A stretch of 64,000 nucleotides of DNA from the NCBI RefSeq assembly GCF_014697195.1, contig NZ_JACJRJ010000003.1:62001-126000 (forward strand), read 5' to 3'. A program made the position numbers and the translations under genes. The stretch is from Cylindrospermum sp. FACHB-282. Its GTDB lineage: Bacteria; Cyanobacteriota; Cyanobacteriia; Cyanobacteriales; Nostocaceae. Positions 55,228 through 64,000 of the stretch are shown here, piece after piece. A model generated the notes under the pieces. It made no database searches. It was not told where the DNA came from and was given only the letters and a program-made list of their open reading frames with translations. Each line of letters begins with the position of its first letter. Position 1 is the first letter of the stretch.

Positions 55228-56055
55228 TCAATTCTTAATCCCCGTTGTGGCGATACCGCGAATAAATTGCCGCTGACCGATGAGAAATAATAGCATTATC
55301 GGCACAGTGGCAATTGTTACCGCTGCCATCATCAAAGGCCAATTATTTGTATATTGCTCCTGAAACTCTGCCAATGCCAGCTGCACCGTTCTTAATTCTG
55401 GGCGTGTGGTAAAAACTAAAGGCTTAAATAAATCGTTCCATTCGCCGATAAAGGTGAACAAAAACAGCGTTACCAAAGCCGGACGGGCTAGAGGTAACAT
55501 TACCCGCCATAAAATTTGCAGTCGGTTCGCCCCATCGATAGCGGCGGCTTCCTCCAACTCTACAGGAATTGTTTGGAAATACTGACGTAACAAGAAAATT
55601 CCAAAGCCATTGACAGCAGTTGGTAAGATTAACGCCCCGTAGGTATTTATCAGGTGTCCCCACTTCAAAACCAAAAAGATGGGAATCACCAACAGCTGAA
55701 AGGGTATGACTAGGGTAGCTAATACCACCAAAAGCAGAGCTTGGCGTCCCCGAAATTTCAGCCTTGCGAGGGCGTAACCTGCCAATGCAGAAGTGATAAT
55801 CTGAAAAGCCGTAACGGCGATCGCCACCAAGGTAGAATTAGCAAATGCCAGTAAAAATTTACCTTGTTGCCATGCATCGCGGTAATTAGCTAAAGTCCAG
55901 TTATTTATTGGCAAAACTCCAGGAGTCACCCCCGTGGGTGCAAAGGAGGTAAGAAAAACCACAAACAAAGGCAGTAAAACAATCAATGCTCCTAGCAGTA
56001 GTACTCCTAGGCTCAGAAAATTAGCATTTTTCAGTTTCCAGATTGTTTTAGACAT
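55228..56055 (-). CDS. Carbohydrate ABC transporter permease (MalG-like)
   Basis: A 275-residue permease with six membrane segments. The coupling motif EEAAAIDGANRLQILWRVMLPLARPALVT near residue 185 is the classic binding-protein-dependent transport signature. It resembles UgpE/MalG permeases for sugars or glycerol-phosphate. No partner permease, binding protein or ATPase is adjacent, as is common in cyanobacteria, where these genes are dispersed. Substrate unknown. Confidence 0.88.
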   Translation of the reverse strand: MSKTIWKLKNANFLSLGVLLLGALIVLLPLFVVFLTSFAPTGVTPGVLPINNWTLANYRDAWQQGKFLLAFANSTLVAIAVTAFQIITSALAGYALARLKFRGRQALLLVVLATLVIPFQLLVIPIFLVLKWGHLINTYGALILPTAVNGFGIFLLRQYFQTIPVELEEAAAIDGANRLQILWRVMLPLARPALVTLFLFTFIGEWNDLFKPLVFTTRPELRTVQLALAEFQEQYTNNWPLMMAAVTIATVPIMLLFLIGQRQFIRGIATTGIKN

Positions 56056-56242
56056 GGGTTGGTTATAGCTTCAAGGAATTTGTCTTTCTAGTACTAGAGC
56101 ATCGCTAAGAGCAAAGGCTAATCTATAACAATAGATGACTTGTTAAGTTAAATTAAACCACAGTGCTCATTACCCAAAATTTCTAGGGTAAATTAAATTT
56201 CGGTATCAAATGATTCAGGCTTCCTAGAGGAGTAAGCATACT

Positions 56243-56941
56243 ATGCAGCAAATTGTAGACCAAGTTGAAAAAATTGATTTCCAAAGTGAAACATACAAAG
56301 ATGCCTATAGCCGCATTAATGCAATTGTGATTGAAGGGGAACAAGAAGCCCATGATAATTACATCAAACTAGCTGAATTGCTGCCAGCCAAGAAAGATGA
56401 ACTAATTCGTCTATCGAAGATGGAAAGTCGCCACAAGAAAGGATTTGAAGCTTGTGGGCGGAATTTGAAAGTAACGCCGGATATGGAATTTGCCCAGAAT
56501 TTCTTCTTGGGACTGCACCAAAATTTTCAAACAGCAGCGGCATCCGGTAAAGTTGTTACTTGCTTGCTGATTCAATCTTTGATTATCGAATGTTTTGCGA
56601 TCGCCGCATACAACATCTACATCCCCGTTGCTGATGATTTTGCCCGCAAAATTACTGAGGGAGTAGTCAAAGAAGAGTATAGCCATCTCAGCTTTGGTGA
56701 AGTTTGGTTGCAAGAAAACTTTGCCGAAGCTAAAGCTGAACTAGAAGAGGCAAATCGCCATAACCTTCCCATTGTCTGGAAAATGCTTAACCAAGTGGCA
56801 GATGATGCCCAAATTTTAGCAATGGAAAAAGAAGCATTAGTGGAAGACTTCATGATTCAGTACGGTGAAGCCCTGAGTAATATAGGATTCACAACCCGCG
56901 ACATCATGCGCCTGTCAGCCTACGGACTCACCGCTGCTTAG
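56243..56941 (+). CDS. ado: Aldehyde deformylating oxygenase (alkane synthesis)
   Basis: A 232-residue ferritin-like diiron enzyme that turns fatty aldehydes into alkanes and formate. Diiron ligand blocks are visible: [57 protein letters not shown], and [18 protein letters not shown]. The length is exactly the family's. A GAGGAG site precedes the ATG. It is followed after a dispersed repeat by aar, the enzyme that supplies the aldehyde. Confidence 0.96.
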   Translation: MQQIVDQVEKIDFQSETYKDAYSRINAIVIEGEQEAHDNYIKLAELLPAKKDELIRLSKMESRHKKGFEACGRNLKVTPDMEFAQNFFLGLHQNFQTAAASGKVVTCLLIQSLIIECFAIAAYNIYIPVADDFARKITEGVVKEEYSHLSFGEVWLQENFAEAKAELEEANRHNLPIVWKMLNQVADDAQILAMEKEALVEDFMIQYGEALSNIGFTTRDIMRLSAYGLTAA

Positions 56942-57029
56942 ACAAGTAGATAGGGGCAACTACTGTGTTGCCTCTAATGTAACATTACCCTTTATGTAGT
57001 ACTTTTAAGAATTAGTTATCTTCTCTTCC

Positions 57030-57206
57030 CCTTGGGAAAAACCTGTCCAAAATTGGCGGTTCCAACGCTTTTATCGGCGGCTTTTAAAATCTCGTTTTCA
57101 CCCAAGATATTGGGTGATGCCGCCCTCAAGCCTCGGAGTTTACGCATCTAACGAGTAGATTTTGGATCAGGAACCGCCAATGAAAGGATAACTTTAATGA
57201 AACCCC
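57030..57206 (+). repeat. Dispersed 175-bp repeat, copy 4, between ado and aar
   Basis: The best-preserved copy. Both arms ATTGGCGGTTCC (57052-57063) and GGAACCGCCAAT (57170-57181) are perfect, and the inner palindrome is CACCCAAGATATTGGGTG. Start CCTTGGGAAAAACCTG; end ACTTTAATGAAACCC. It fills most of the 309-base ado-aar gap and must be crossed by any shared transcript. Confidence 0.88.
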
Positions 57207-57250
57207 ACTAATTCCACGCTTTTGACAGCACACGCCTAATACATCACTAC

Positions 57251-58270
57251 ATGTTTGGTCTAATTGGACATTTGACTAGTTTGGAACACGCTCAAGCGGT
57301 AGCTCAAGAATTGGGATACCCAGAATATGCCGATCAAGGGCTAGATTTTTGGTGCAGCGCCCCGCCGCAAATTGTTGATAGCATTACCGTTACCAGTGTC
57401 ACTGGGCAAAAAATTGAAGGACGGTATGTAGAATCTTGTTTTTTGCCGGAAATGTTAGCAAATCGCCGCATCAAAGCCGCAACGCGCAAAATCCTCAACG
57501 CCATGGCCCATGCTCAGAAGCATGGCATTGATATCACCGCTTTAGGTGGGTTTTCTTCGATTATTTTTGAAAATTTTCATTTGGAGCAGTTTAGCCAAGT
57601 CCGTAATATTAAACTGGAGTTTGAACGCTTCACCACAGGGAATACTCATACTGCCTACATTATTTGTCGGCAGGTGGAAGAAGCGTCGAAACAACTAGGA
57701 ATTGAGCTGTCGAAAGCAACTGTTGCAGTCTGTGGGGCAACTGGGGATATTGGGAGTGCAGTCACACGCTGGCTAGATCGAAAAACAGATGTTAAAGAAC
57801 TGCTGCTGATAGCCCGTAACCAAGAACGTCTCACAGAACTACAAGCGGAACTGGGGCGGGGAAAAATTATGGGTTTGAGCGAAGCACTACCCCAAGCTGA
57901 TATCGTAGTTTGGGTTGCTAGTATGCCTAAAGGCGTAGATATTGACCCCACTGTTTTGAAGCAACCCTGTCTGCTGATTGATGGTGGCTATCCTAAAAAC
58001 TTAGGGACAAAAATTCAGTATCCTGGCGTGTATGTGTTAAATGGTGGAATTGTCGAGCATTCCCTAGATATTGACTGGAAGATTATGAAAATCGTCAATA
58101 TGGATGTGCCGGCACGCCAGTTATTTGCTTGTTTTGCTGAATCAATGCTTTTGGAATTTGAGAAGTTATATACAAACTTTTCTTGGGGGCGCAATCAGAT
58201 TACCGTAGATAAAATGGAGCAAATTGGTCGAGTGTCGATTAAACACGGATTTAGACCACTGCTAGTTTAG
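57251..58270 (+). CDS. aar: Long-chain acyl-[acyl-carrier-protein] reductase
   Basis: A 339-residue enzyme that reduces fatty acyl-ACP to aldehyde with NADPH. It has the family start [34 protein letters not shown] (in one run), [19 protein letters not shown], the Rossmann motif [18 protein letters not shown] near residue 159, and SKATVAVCG before it. It feeds ado upstream. Together with accA downstream the region links fatty-acid and alkane synthesis; ado-aar-accA order is common in cyanobacteria. Confidence 0.95.
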   Translation: MFGLIGHLTSLEHAQAVAQELGYPEYADQGLDFWCSAPPQIVDSITVTSVTGQKIEGRYVESCFLPEMLANRRIKAATRKILNAMAHAQKHGIDITALGGFSSIIFENFHLEQFSQVRNIKLEFERFTTGNTHTAYIICRQVEEASKQLGIELSKATVAVCGATGDIGSAVTRWLDRKTDVKELLLIARNQERLTELQAELGRGKIMGLSEALPQADIVVWVASMPKGVDIDPTVLKQPCLLIDGGYPKNLGTKIQYPGVYVLNGGIVEHSLDIDWKIMKIVNMDVPARQLFACFAESMLLEFEKLYTNFSWGRNQITVDKMEQIGRVSIKHGFRPLLV

Positions 58271-58420
58271 GTAATGGCTAATGGGTAATGGCTAATGGCT
58301 AATGGCTAATGGCTAATGGAAATCAATCGCCAATCCCCAATTAGCTCTTTACCAATTACCTTTTTCCCAATTACCAATTACCTTTTTCCCCATTACCCAT
58401 TACCAGTCCCCAATTACCAC
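58271..58420. repeat. Heptamer arrays between aar and accA
   Basis: First TAATGGC units (58274-58318), then ATTACC(C/A) and ACCTTTTTCCC variants (58355-58420), in opposite sense, so the two halves can pair in a large hairpin. STRR-type DNA reaching to within about 10 bases of the accA start. Confidence 0.85.
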
Positions 58421-58430
58421 TACCCTAACC

Positions 58431-59411
58431 ATGGCAATTACTGAGCGTAAACCGCTACTGTTGGATTTTGAAAAGCCGCTCGCAGAACTGGCAACCCGGA
58501 TTGAGCAAATTCGGCAACTTGCAGAAGAAAACGGCGTCGATGTTTCTAGTCAAATTAGACAACTAGAAGCACGAGCCATGCAACTGCGTGAGGAAATTTT
58601 CGGTAGTTTATCGCCGTCCCAGCGACTGCAAGTAGCCCGTCATCCCCGGCGTCCCAGTACTCTCGATTACATTCAGGCAATTAGTGATGAATGGATGGAA
58701 TTACATGGCGATCGCGGTGGTGGTGATGATCCGGCTTTAGTTGGTGGCGTTGGTCGTTTGGGTGGACAACCCGTGGTGATGTTGGGCCATCAAAAAGGTC
58801 GTGACACTAAAGACAATGTAGCCCGTAACTTTGGCATGGCTTCTCCTGGTGGCTACCGCAAGGCGATGCGGTTAATGGATCATGCCAACAAATTTAGTAT
58901 GCCAATTATAACTTTTATCGATACCCCAGGAGCTTGGGCGGGTATAGAAGCAGAACATCAAGGACAGGGAGAAGCGATCGCCTATAATTTACGAGAAATG
59001 TTCTGCCTGGATGTGCCGATTATTTGCACAGTCATTGGTGAAGGCGGTTCTGGCGGCGCACTGGGTATTGGTGTAGGCGATCGCCTGTTGATGTTTGAAC
59101 ACTCCGTTTATACCGTTGCTACCCCAGAAGCCTGCGCCGCTATTTTGTGGAAAGATTCCAGCAAAGCCCCCCAAGCAGCCGTCGCCTTGAAAATCATCTC
59201 CCATGACCTGAAAAACTTAGGAATTATTGACCAGATATTGCCTGAACCCACTGGTGGCGCTCATTCCGACCCCCTGAAAGCTGCTACAACTCTCAAGCAA
59301 GCACTGTTGGAGAATTTGCACGACCTCAACGGTTTCACCTCTCCAGAACGCCGTCAACTGCGCTATGAAAAATTCCGTAAAATTGGTGTTTTTACTGAAG
59401 TTGCCCACTAA
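58431..59411 (+). CDS. accA: Acetyl-CoA carboxylase carboxyltransferase alpha subunit
   Basis: A 326-residue AccA. Family blocks are [24 protein letters not shown], the [20 protein letters not shown] segment, [23 protein letters not shown], and [25 protein letters not shown]. It makes malonyl-CoA with AccD, AccB and AccC, which are elsewhere. It follows aar and a heptamer array. The start lies in ACCATGGCAATTAC with no strong ribosome site. Confidence 0.96.
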   Translation: MAITERKPLLLDFEKPLAELATRIEQIRQLAEENGVDVSSQIRQLEARAMQLREEIFGSLSPSQRLQVARHPRRPSTLDYIQAISDEWMELHGDRGGGDDPALVGGVGRLGGQPVVMLGHQKGRDTKDNVARNFGMASPGGYRKAMRLMDHANKFSMPIITFIDTPGAWAGIEAEHQGQGEAIAYNLREMFCLDVPIICTVIGEGGSGGALGIGVGDRLLMFEHSVYTVATPEACAAILWKDSSKAPQAAVALKIISHDLKNLGIIDQILPEPTGGAHSDPLKAATTLKQALLENLHDLNGFTSPERRQLRYEKFRKIGVFTEVAH

Positions 59412-59454
59412 CAATACTTGAGATGCTTGATTAGTACAACGGCAGTGCTATAAT

Positions 59455-59502
59455 TGCCTATGGTTCTTAAAGATTCTTAACAATCTTATCAGCCATAGGC
59501 AT
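59455..59502 (+). terminator. Hairpin downstream of accA
   Basis: Perfect nine-base arms TGCCTATGG and CCATAGGCA close a 30-base loop, followed by TTTGTGTGTTT. Probable transcription end of ado-aar-accA. Nothing else is recognised in the 365-base gap to the SDR gene. Confidence 0.45.
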
Positions 59503-59776
59503 TTGTGTGTTTGGCCAATCAACTCAATTTGATTGAGTGGTTTGTAGAGTAATCAGTAATCAATTTTAAGTTTACGACCTATTTTCCCAGGCGATGATTT
59601 GTTGTCTTTCCTAGGAAAAGAGATCACAGGCTATGTACCCATATTGGCAAGGCATTTTAGCAGTTGTCAAAAAGCAATTATCGGGTTTTTAGATTCTCTT
59701 AATCTATCCAATCCGAGAGATTGGCACAATGGGGTAGCAAGGAGCTTTCCGCACTGCCAAAAAATTGGGAGATACC

Positions 59777-60502
59777 ATGAGTGTTGAGCAGAAACGACGC
59801 GCCCTGATCACAGGGGCAAGTAGTGGAATTGGCAAAGCAACGGCTTTAGCATTTGCCAAGGCGGGAATAGATGTCGCCTTAGTCAGCCGTTCTGTGGATA
59901 AGCTGGAGGCGGTTGCAGCCGCAGCAAGGCTTACTGGGGTAGAAGCGAGAGCTTTCGCCGTTGATCTAGCTTGTGTTTCCCAAGTACAAGCACAGATACA
60001 AGCGATCGCCCTTGATTTTGGCGATATAGACATTCTGGTAAACAATGCTGGCATGGGATACACAGCCACCTTAAGCGAAACTCCCCTAGAAGACTGGCAG
60101 TATTTGATTAACTTAAATCTCACCAGTGTGTTTCAGTGTATTAACGGGATTTTGCCGACCATGCGGCATCGGGGTATCGGCACAATTATCAACGTTGCCT
60201 CGATTGCTGCCAAGCAACCCTTTCCCGGTTGGGGAGCATATAACGTCAGCAAAGCAGGTCTGGTTGCCCTATCTCAAACCTTGGCACAAGAAGAGCGGGC
60301 CAACGGCATTCGCGTTACTGCTATTTGTCCTGGTGCCGTCAAGACGGAACTGTGGGACACAGAAACAGTCCAGTCTAACTTTGACCGTTCCAAAATGTTA
60401 ACCCCAGAAGTTATTGCTCAGTCAATTCTTCATACTGTTTTATTACCACAACAGGCAGTCATTGAGGAATTAACCATTATGTCCAATGCTGGTGTCCTCT
60501 AA
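59777..60502 (+). CDS. Short-chain dehydrogenase/reductase
   Basis: A 241-residue classical SDR. Nucleotide motif TGASSGIGKATALAFAKAG near residue 13, NNAGMGY near 88, catalytic serine in NVASIAAKQP, and YNVSK with Tyr and Lys near 155-159. It resembles FabG but has a different C-terminal region (VIEELTIMSNAGVL). ATG 59777 with GGGAG upstream is preferred over the TTG at 59765. Substrate unknown. Confidence 0.9.
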   Translation: MSVEQKRRALITGASSGIGKATALAFAKAGIDVALVSRSVDKLEAVAAAARLTGVEARAFAVDLACVSQVQAQIQAIALDFGDIDILVNNAGMGYTATLSETPLEDWQYLINLNLTSVFQCINGILPTMRHRGIGTIINVASIAAKQPFPGWGAYNVSKAGLVALSQTLAQEERANGIRVTAICPGAVKTELWDTETVQSNFDRSKMLTPEVIAQSILHTVLLPQQAVIEELTIMSNAGVL

Positions 60503-60558
60503 TTAGTTCTTTGTCCTTTGTTTTTTGCAAAAGACTAATGATCATCGCTACGCTCCAA

Positions 60559-60594
60559 TTCAAAATTCAAAATTCAAAATTCAAAAAGGGGTTA
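60559..60594 (+). repeat. AATTCAAA heptamer/octamer run
   Basis: Four to five units of AATTCAAA followed by AAAAAGGGG, in the 176-base spacer before folE. Similar runs lie at 33980-34000. STRR-type. Confidence 0.7.
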
Positions 60595-60678
60595 TTTCAT
60601 TTTGAACTTTGCATTTTGCATTTTCACCCAGGAGCTTGACTAATGACCAATCACTAAACTCTAACCAAAACTTACATC

Positions 60679-61386
60679 ATGACTATCGCTAGTTCCAACG
60701 GTTCCAATCGCGCTCAATCTCCTCTGAATCCCGACTTGGCAGAAGTTATCAACCCTAGACCCGACCGTAATACTCACGACGGAGGGGAACCAGTTTTGCT
60801 CTCGCCAACAGAAGAAAATAAAGAGCAAATGATGGAAGCCGCGCGGACACTGCTATTAGGCGTTGGCGAAGACCCCGAACGTGAAGGACTCCTCAAAACA
60901 CCCAAGCGCATGGCTGAGGCCCTGCTGTTTCTTACCAGTGGCTACGACCAATCCTTAGAAGAACTCGTTAATGGTGCCATCTTTGATGAAGGACATAATG
61001 AGATGGTACTAGTTCGAGATATTAATTTCTTTAGCCTGTGCGAACATCATATGCTGCCATTTATGGGCAGAGCACACGTTGCTTATATCCCTAACCAAAA
61101 AGTTGTGGGACTGAGTAAGCTGGCCCGCATTGTTGAGATGTATTCCCGGCGCTTGCAAGTACAGGAGAGGCTAACCCGCCAAATTGCCGAAGCGATTCAG
61201 ACCGTTTTAGAACCTCATGGCGTAGCTGTTGTGATGGAAGCTACCCATATGTGCATGGCAATGCGTGGTGTTCAGAAGCCAGGTTCTTGGACTGTGACCA
61301 GCGCAATGGTTGGTGTGTTCCAAGAGGAGCAAAAAACCCGCGAAGAATTCTTTAACTTGATTCGTCACCAAGGAGCGTTCTTTTAG
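60679..61386 (+). CDS. folE: GTP cyclohydrolase I
   Basis: A 235-residue enzyme that opens GTP to dihydroneopterin triphosphate for folate and pteridines. It has zinc and active-site blocks [48 protein letters not shown], and [13 protein letters not shown]. The first 55 residues are a variable leader typical of cyanobacteria. Together with folK in this window it covers two folate steps, though the genes are 38 kb apart. Confidence 0.95.
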   Translation: MTIASSNGSNRAQSPLNPDLAEVINPRPDRNTHDGGEPVLLSPTEENKEQMMEAARTLLLGVGEDPEREGLLKTPKRMAEALLFLTSGYDQSLEELVNGAIFDEGHNEMVLVRDINFFSLCEHHMLPFMGRAHVAYIPNQKVVGLSKLARIVEMYSRRLQVQERLTRQIAEAIQTVLEPHGVAVVMEATHMCMAMRGVQKPGSWTVTSAMVGVFQEEQKTREEFFNLIRHQGAFF

Positions 61387-61470
61387 GAATTGGGGATTGG
61401 GGATTGGGGATTGGGGATTGGGAAAAACTCTTACCAATTACCTTTTTCCCGATTACCGATTACCTTTTTC
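61384..61470. repeat. GGATTGG and ATTACCTTTTTCCC heptamer runs
   Basis: Five GGATTGG units at 61386-61420 and CCAATTACC/ATTACCTTTTTCC units to 61470, directly after folE and before the trpF stop. STRR-type, able to pair with each other as an end hairpin for both convergent genes. Confidence 0.8.
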
Positions 61471-62097
61471 CTCATTATCTAACCTGTGAAATAGCAGCGC
61501 TACTTTGTCTAAATTCTTGTCTCCTGGTGCGTTTTCAACACCACTAGATAAATCAATGCCACTAGGATTAACCTGACTCAGAGCTGCGACAATATTATCT
61601 GGTGTGAGTCCCCCGGCTAAAAACCAAGGGCAACTGGGGCTAAATTGTTGTAGCATTTCCCAATCTAAGGTTTTACCTGTGCCACCTAGTTGTTGGGGAT
61701 GATAGGCATCGAGTAGTAAGGTATCTATAGAATTTATGTAAGTAAGGGCTGTGTCTAAATCGCCAAGTGAACGAATTCTCAGCGCTTTAATAATTTCTAC
61801 CTGGGGGAGGTATTGACGCAATTGGTAGCAAAACGCTGGCAATTCATCTCCGTGTAGTTGGACGCCAGTCAATCCTGCTTCAACTACTATTTGACTGATT
61901 TCGGGGATGCTGGCGTTGGCAAAAACACCAATTTTGTCAATGTTTGCTGGTAATGATGCCACCGCTGCCTGTATTTGGGCTGTGGTAACGTAGCGTGGAG
62001 AGGTGGGTACACAGATAAATCCGATTGCTGTGGCGCCAAGGGATGCGATCGCAATTGACTGTTCTGGTTGAGTGATGCCGCAAATTTTAATCCGCAT
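61453..62097 (-). CDS. trpF: Phosphoribosylanthranilate isomerase
   Basis: A 214-residue (beta/alpha)8 enzyme of tryptophan synthesis. It starts [14 protein letters not shown], has [28 protein letters not shown] and ends [34 protein letters not shown]. The frame is open to 62178, but ATG 62097 gives the conserved MRIKICGI start. It stands alone. Confidence 0.95.
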   Translation of the reverse strand: MRIKICGITQPEQSIAIASLGATAIGFICVPTSPRYVTTAQIQAAVASLPANIDKIGVFANASIPEISQIVVEAGLTGVQLHGDELPAFCYQLRQYLPQVEIIKALRIRSLGDLDTALTYINSIDTLLLDAYHPQQLGGTGKTLDWEMLQQFSPSCPWFLAGGLTPDNIVAALSQVNPSGIDLSSGVENAPGDKNLDKVALLFHRLDNEEKGNR

Positions 62098-62380
62098 ACC
62101 AGGAAAGACAAATTTAAAATAGTTACAAGGGAAAAGCTGAAAACCCTTGAGGTTGAGGCTTGTCTTTGTCAGCCGCAACAGCGCTTAACATAAGGGATGA
62201 AAGCTAGCAGCAGTATTTAGCCAGTGCTTTGATTCTAACTATTTTTGCCTATATTTTGATAAACTAAATTCATCAGCAAGCAAGGTAATAGACACATTGT
62301 GTCGCCTAAGCAAATCTTAGGTGCGGGGAGTGTCAAAATCTTGTAGGATTACATAAATTTTTCCATTTAGGAGAAAAAGC

Positions 62381-62635
62381 TTGATTTCATCTATTTTACT
62401 TGCAGCCGCTGGATCTGTTCCTGCAACACCAGTGTGGAGTCCTACAGTAGGAATCATTATCAGCGTCAGCAGCTTAGTAGCTCTTTTGCTAACTCTTGCA
62501 TCTAAGGCTCCCAAAGTTGGGCCTAGTATGCCTTTACTCCCAGTCACTGTTCCCGCATTCATTGGGGCGATGGCTTTTGGTCATGTGATCGGTATTGGTG
62601 TCGTTTTAGGACTAACCAACATTGGTCGTCTGTAG
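62381..62635 (+). CDS. psaK: Photosystem I reaction centre subunit PsaK
   Basis: An 84-residue membrane protein with two helices (about 18-40 and 55-80) of the PsaK type: TPVWSPTVGIIISVSSLVAL and the family block PALIGAMAFGHVIGIGVVLGL-like (here FIGAMAFGHVIGIG). PsaK binds peripheral chlorophylls in photosystem I. The start is TTG at 62381 with AGGAG 12 bases upstream; no ATG is available. Confidence 0.9.
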   Translation: MISSILLAAAGSVPATPVWSPTVGIIISVSSLVALLLTLASKAPKVGPSMPLLPVTVPAFIGAMAFGHVIGIGVVLGLTNIGRL

Positions 62636-62863
62636 ATTTGAGTTGACATACCTTGGGTGAACAGTGGGCGGTGGGAAAGCTTTTATCCTATTTTTAGCAG
62701 GGATGGGTTTTTCCGCCGCCATTTTGCTATGGCTATTAGATGCCTGACCTACAAGAATTAATTGAATATTTTTAGGACTTACCCATTGACAAAAAAAGCT
62801 AAATATGTAAACTGGTTTTATTCATTGAAAATCTTAATTCGTGCGTTAGGGAACGCACACTAC

Positions 62864-62958
62864 AGGATGCGTCCCCTGAGGTATCAGAACACCATTAAAA
62901 AAAACCAATATTTAGTAGGATGCGTCCCCTGACGCATCAAAACACCATTAAAAAAGCC
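62864..62958. repeat. Direct repeat with GATGCGTC/GACGCATC hairpin
   Basis: Two units, at 62864-62906 and 62917-62958, share AGGATGCGTCCCCTGA and AACACCATTAAAAAA blocks. The second has the perfect stem GATGCGTC-CCCT-GACGCATC. Common GCGTC-type repeat of Nostocales. The rest of the 480-base gap after psaK is unremarkable except for a GGGC/GCCC hairpin near 63048-63070. Confidence 0.7.
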
Positions 62959-63119
62959 CAAAATTAGGATGAATTGCCACAGTGCGTAAGTCCTAATTTT
63001 TCTATGGGGACATGATAAGCTGTTACGCTTTTAATTTGCACATCAAGGGCGGGCTTTTCGGCCCACCCCACAAGAGTTATGCTCAATAATGATATGCAAA
63101 TTATAGGATTTTCAGCTTA

Positions 63120-63368
63120 TTACCCCTCAGCCTGCCGCAGTGCTTCCAGTTCCTCTGGGGTGAAGGGATTTACTCCTGCCTTGAGTGCTTCTATCCAGCG
63201 CAGCCGCCGCTGTTTCACATCTTCTGAGTGACCATCAAGTGCATTGCTATCTACTGCCGCCTGAAAGTCTACTAATGCCCTAGCTAGTCCTCGACTATCT
63301 TGATAACTTTTATTTTCAGGTTCTAGGGTGACGGCATATTTCAGATATTGAGAGAAAGAACTGGGTTG
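63120..63368 (-). pseudogene. C-terminal remnant of a TPR-type protein
   Basis: The minus strand reads YLKYAVTLEPENKSYQDSRG, then LARALVDFQAAVDS and LRWIEALKAGVNPFTPEELEALRQAEG before TAA. The helical repeat and closing block look like the end of cyanobacterial TPR or WD40/TPR proteins. There is no start codon; an in-frame TAG is at 63371-63369, and the next gene's frame overlaps it. It is likely a 5'-deleted gene. Confidence 0.55.
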
Positions 63369-64000
63369 CTAGTTTTTAGGGCTGACTCAAACGCTGGGTA
63401 TGACTCTTTGCTAGACAAAACCACAATTTTTGGGTTAGAGCTTTTGCCGTTCTTTAAATCTACAAACTCATTTAGCCCTTGAACACCTTCTTCAATAATT
63501 TTTCTATTTGCTCCATAATCATCACGTTCCATATCTGTTTTTACAGGATATATCACTCCCAAAGGTCTGTTTGATTCAACAGCAGCTTTAACAGTGAAAC
63601 GAGATCCTCCCTTAATAGAACTTTGGATTAAAATCAAACCGGCTCCAAGTCCTGCCTGAATTCTACAAGATTTCACCACAGAAAAAGTATCCTGCTTCTT
63701 TAAAGGAGGCATTTCAGATATAACAAGTCCATCATTCGCCAAAATATATTCAATATTGGCGACTGACTGCTTTGGTAAGGAGCGGAAGGAGGATTTAGCT
63801 AATCCACTGCCTACTACCCCTACAACCTCTGCAAAACAATATTCTTCTTGATCTCGAATTGAGAAAGTATCAATACCGTCTGCTAAACCGTTACAAATCA
63901 CCCAACCTCTTGATGAAAAGTATTTACCAATACGCTCGGCAATTATATTTCCGGTTTTATTAGGCTTCCTTGTGCCAATGATAGTAATCGCATCCTTATA
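63341..64000 (-). CDS. DprA/SLOG-family Rossmann protein (5' end outside window)
   Basis: The frame runs off the window end. From 64000 it reads YKDAITIIGTRKPNKTGN, then IIAERIGKYFSSRGWVICNGLADGIDTFS. This is the DprA-type nucleotide-binding start (GTRKP and GLADGID, like GSRKP and GLAxGID in DprA). Further on are GLVISEMPPLKK and RIQAGLGAGLILIQSSIKGGSRFTVKAAVESNRPLGVIYP, the second half of the fold. DprA loads RecA on single-stranded DNA; SLOG relatives sense nucleotides in defence systems. The C-terminal tail ends in the TPR remnant's edge. Which role applies is unknown. Confidence 0.75.
   Translation of the reverse strand, partial: YKDAITIIGTRKPNKTGNIIAERIGKYFSSRGWVICNGLADGIDTFSIRDQEEYCFAEVVGVVGSGLAKSSFRSLPKQSVANIEYILANDGLVISEMPPLKKQDTFSVVKSCRIQAGLGAGLILIQSSIKGGSRFTVKAAVESNRPLGVIYPVKTDMERDDYGANRKIIEEGVQGLNEFVDLKNGKSSNPKIVVLSSKESYPAFESALKTSNPVLSLNI

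Overview
The window is chromosomal DNA of a filamentous cyanobacterium of the heterocyst-forming type (Nostocales-like). The evidence is a full hetR (48746-49645), a patX-like RGSGR-peptide gene with a DIF1 and NtcA promoter (38222-38549), photosynthesis genes (psaK, bciB and a likely psb35), the cyanobacterial alkane pair ado/aar, many GCGATCGC (HIP1) octamers, and abundant heptamer repeats between genes. No rRNA, tRNA, CRISPR array or intact transposase gene was seen.

Layout. 1-6.7 kb: end of a PLP lyase gene, a GxxExxY protein, bciB (divinyl reductase), a tandem PspA-like coiled-coil protein, a RelE-type toxin-antitoxin pair, a WD40 propeller fused to a C-terminal J domain, then 1 kb of AT-rich spacer. 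6.7-10.5 kb: neutral invertase, YnfA, four-ACT aspartate kinase. 10.5-15.8 kb: pstSCAB on the minus strand behind a Pho-box-like element, and a divergent, unusual second pstB. 16-21 kb: a sulfur island (NIL protein, CysR-like regulator, cysA, cysE, Rrf2 regulator, cysK) in which a short motif recurs. 21-32 kb: housekeeping genes (Nudix, folK, a class A PBP, TerB, rsmB, smc, PRC-barrel). 32-36 kb: accessory secreted proteins with a local duplication and a nuclease-TPR protein.

36-41 kb is the most interesting stretch. A ferritin-like gene is followed by a dispersed 175-bp repeat, then a minus-strand terminator, a structured segment, five tandem 64-bp units and patX. Read on the minus strand these look like one transcription unit: NtcA site, DIF1, patX, repeat array, terminator. 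Upstream lie an FAD oxidoreductase and a hairpin-rich stretch that may be an orphan structured RNA. hetR, whose product PatX-type peptides inhibit, is 10 kb away.

41-48 kb: HTH/PIN toxin-antitoxin pair with a duplicated 5' end, an alcohol dehydrogenase, a PiT phosphate transporter, and an EamA transporter with a long coiled-coil and repeat extension. 48-64 kb: hetR, a Cys-repeat secreted protein, rpsD, moaA, an unknown soluble protein, Uma2, a sugar ABC permease, ado, aar, accA, an SDR, folE, trpF, psaK, a TPR remnant, and a DprA/SLOG gene running off the end.

Themes: phosphate uptake (two pstB, PiT), cysteine synthesis, fatty-acid and alkane metabolism (ado-aar-accA), and heterocyst patterning (patX, hetR). 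A family of about 175-bp repeats with 12-bp inverted arms occurs four times (21.1, 37.3, 53.8, 57.0 kb), each time just downstream of a gene. Short repeats have also entered the smc coding sequence.
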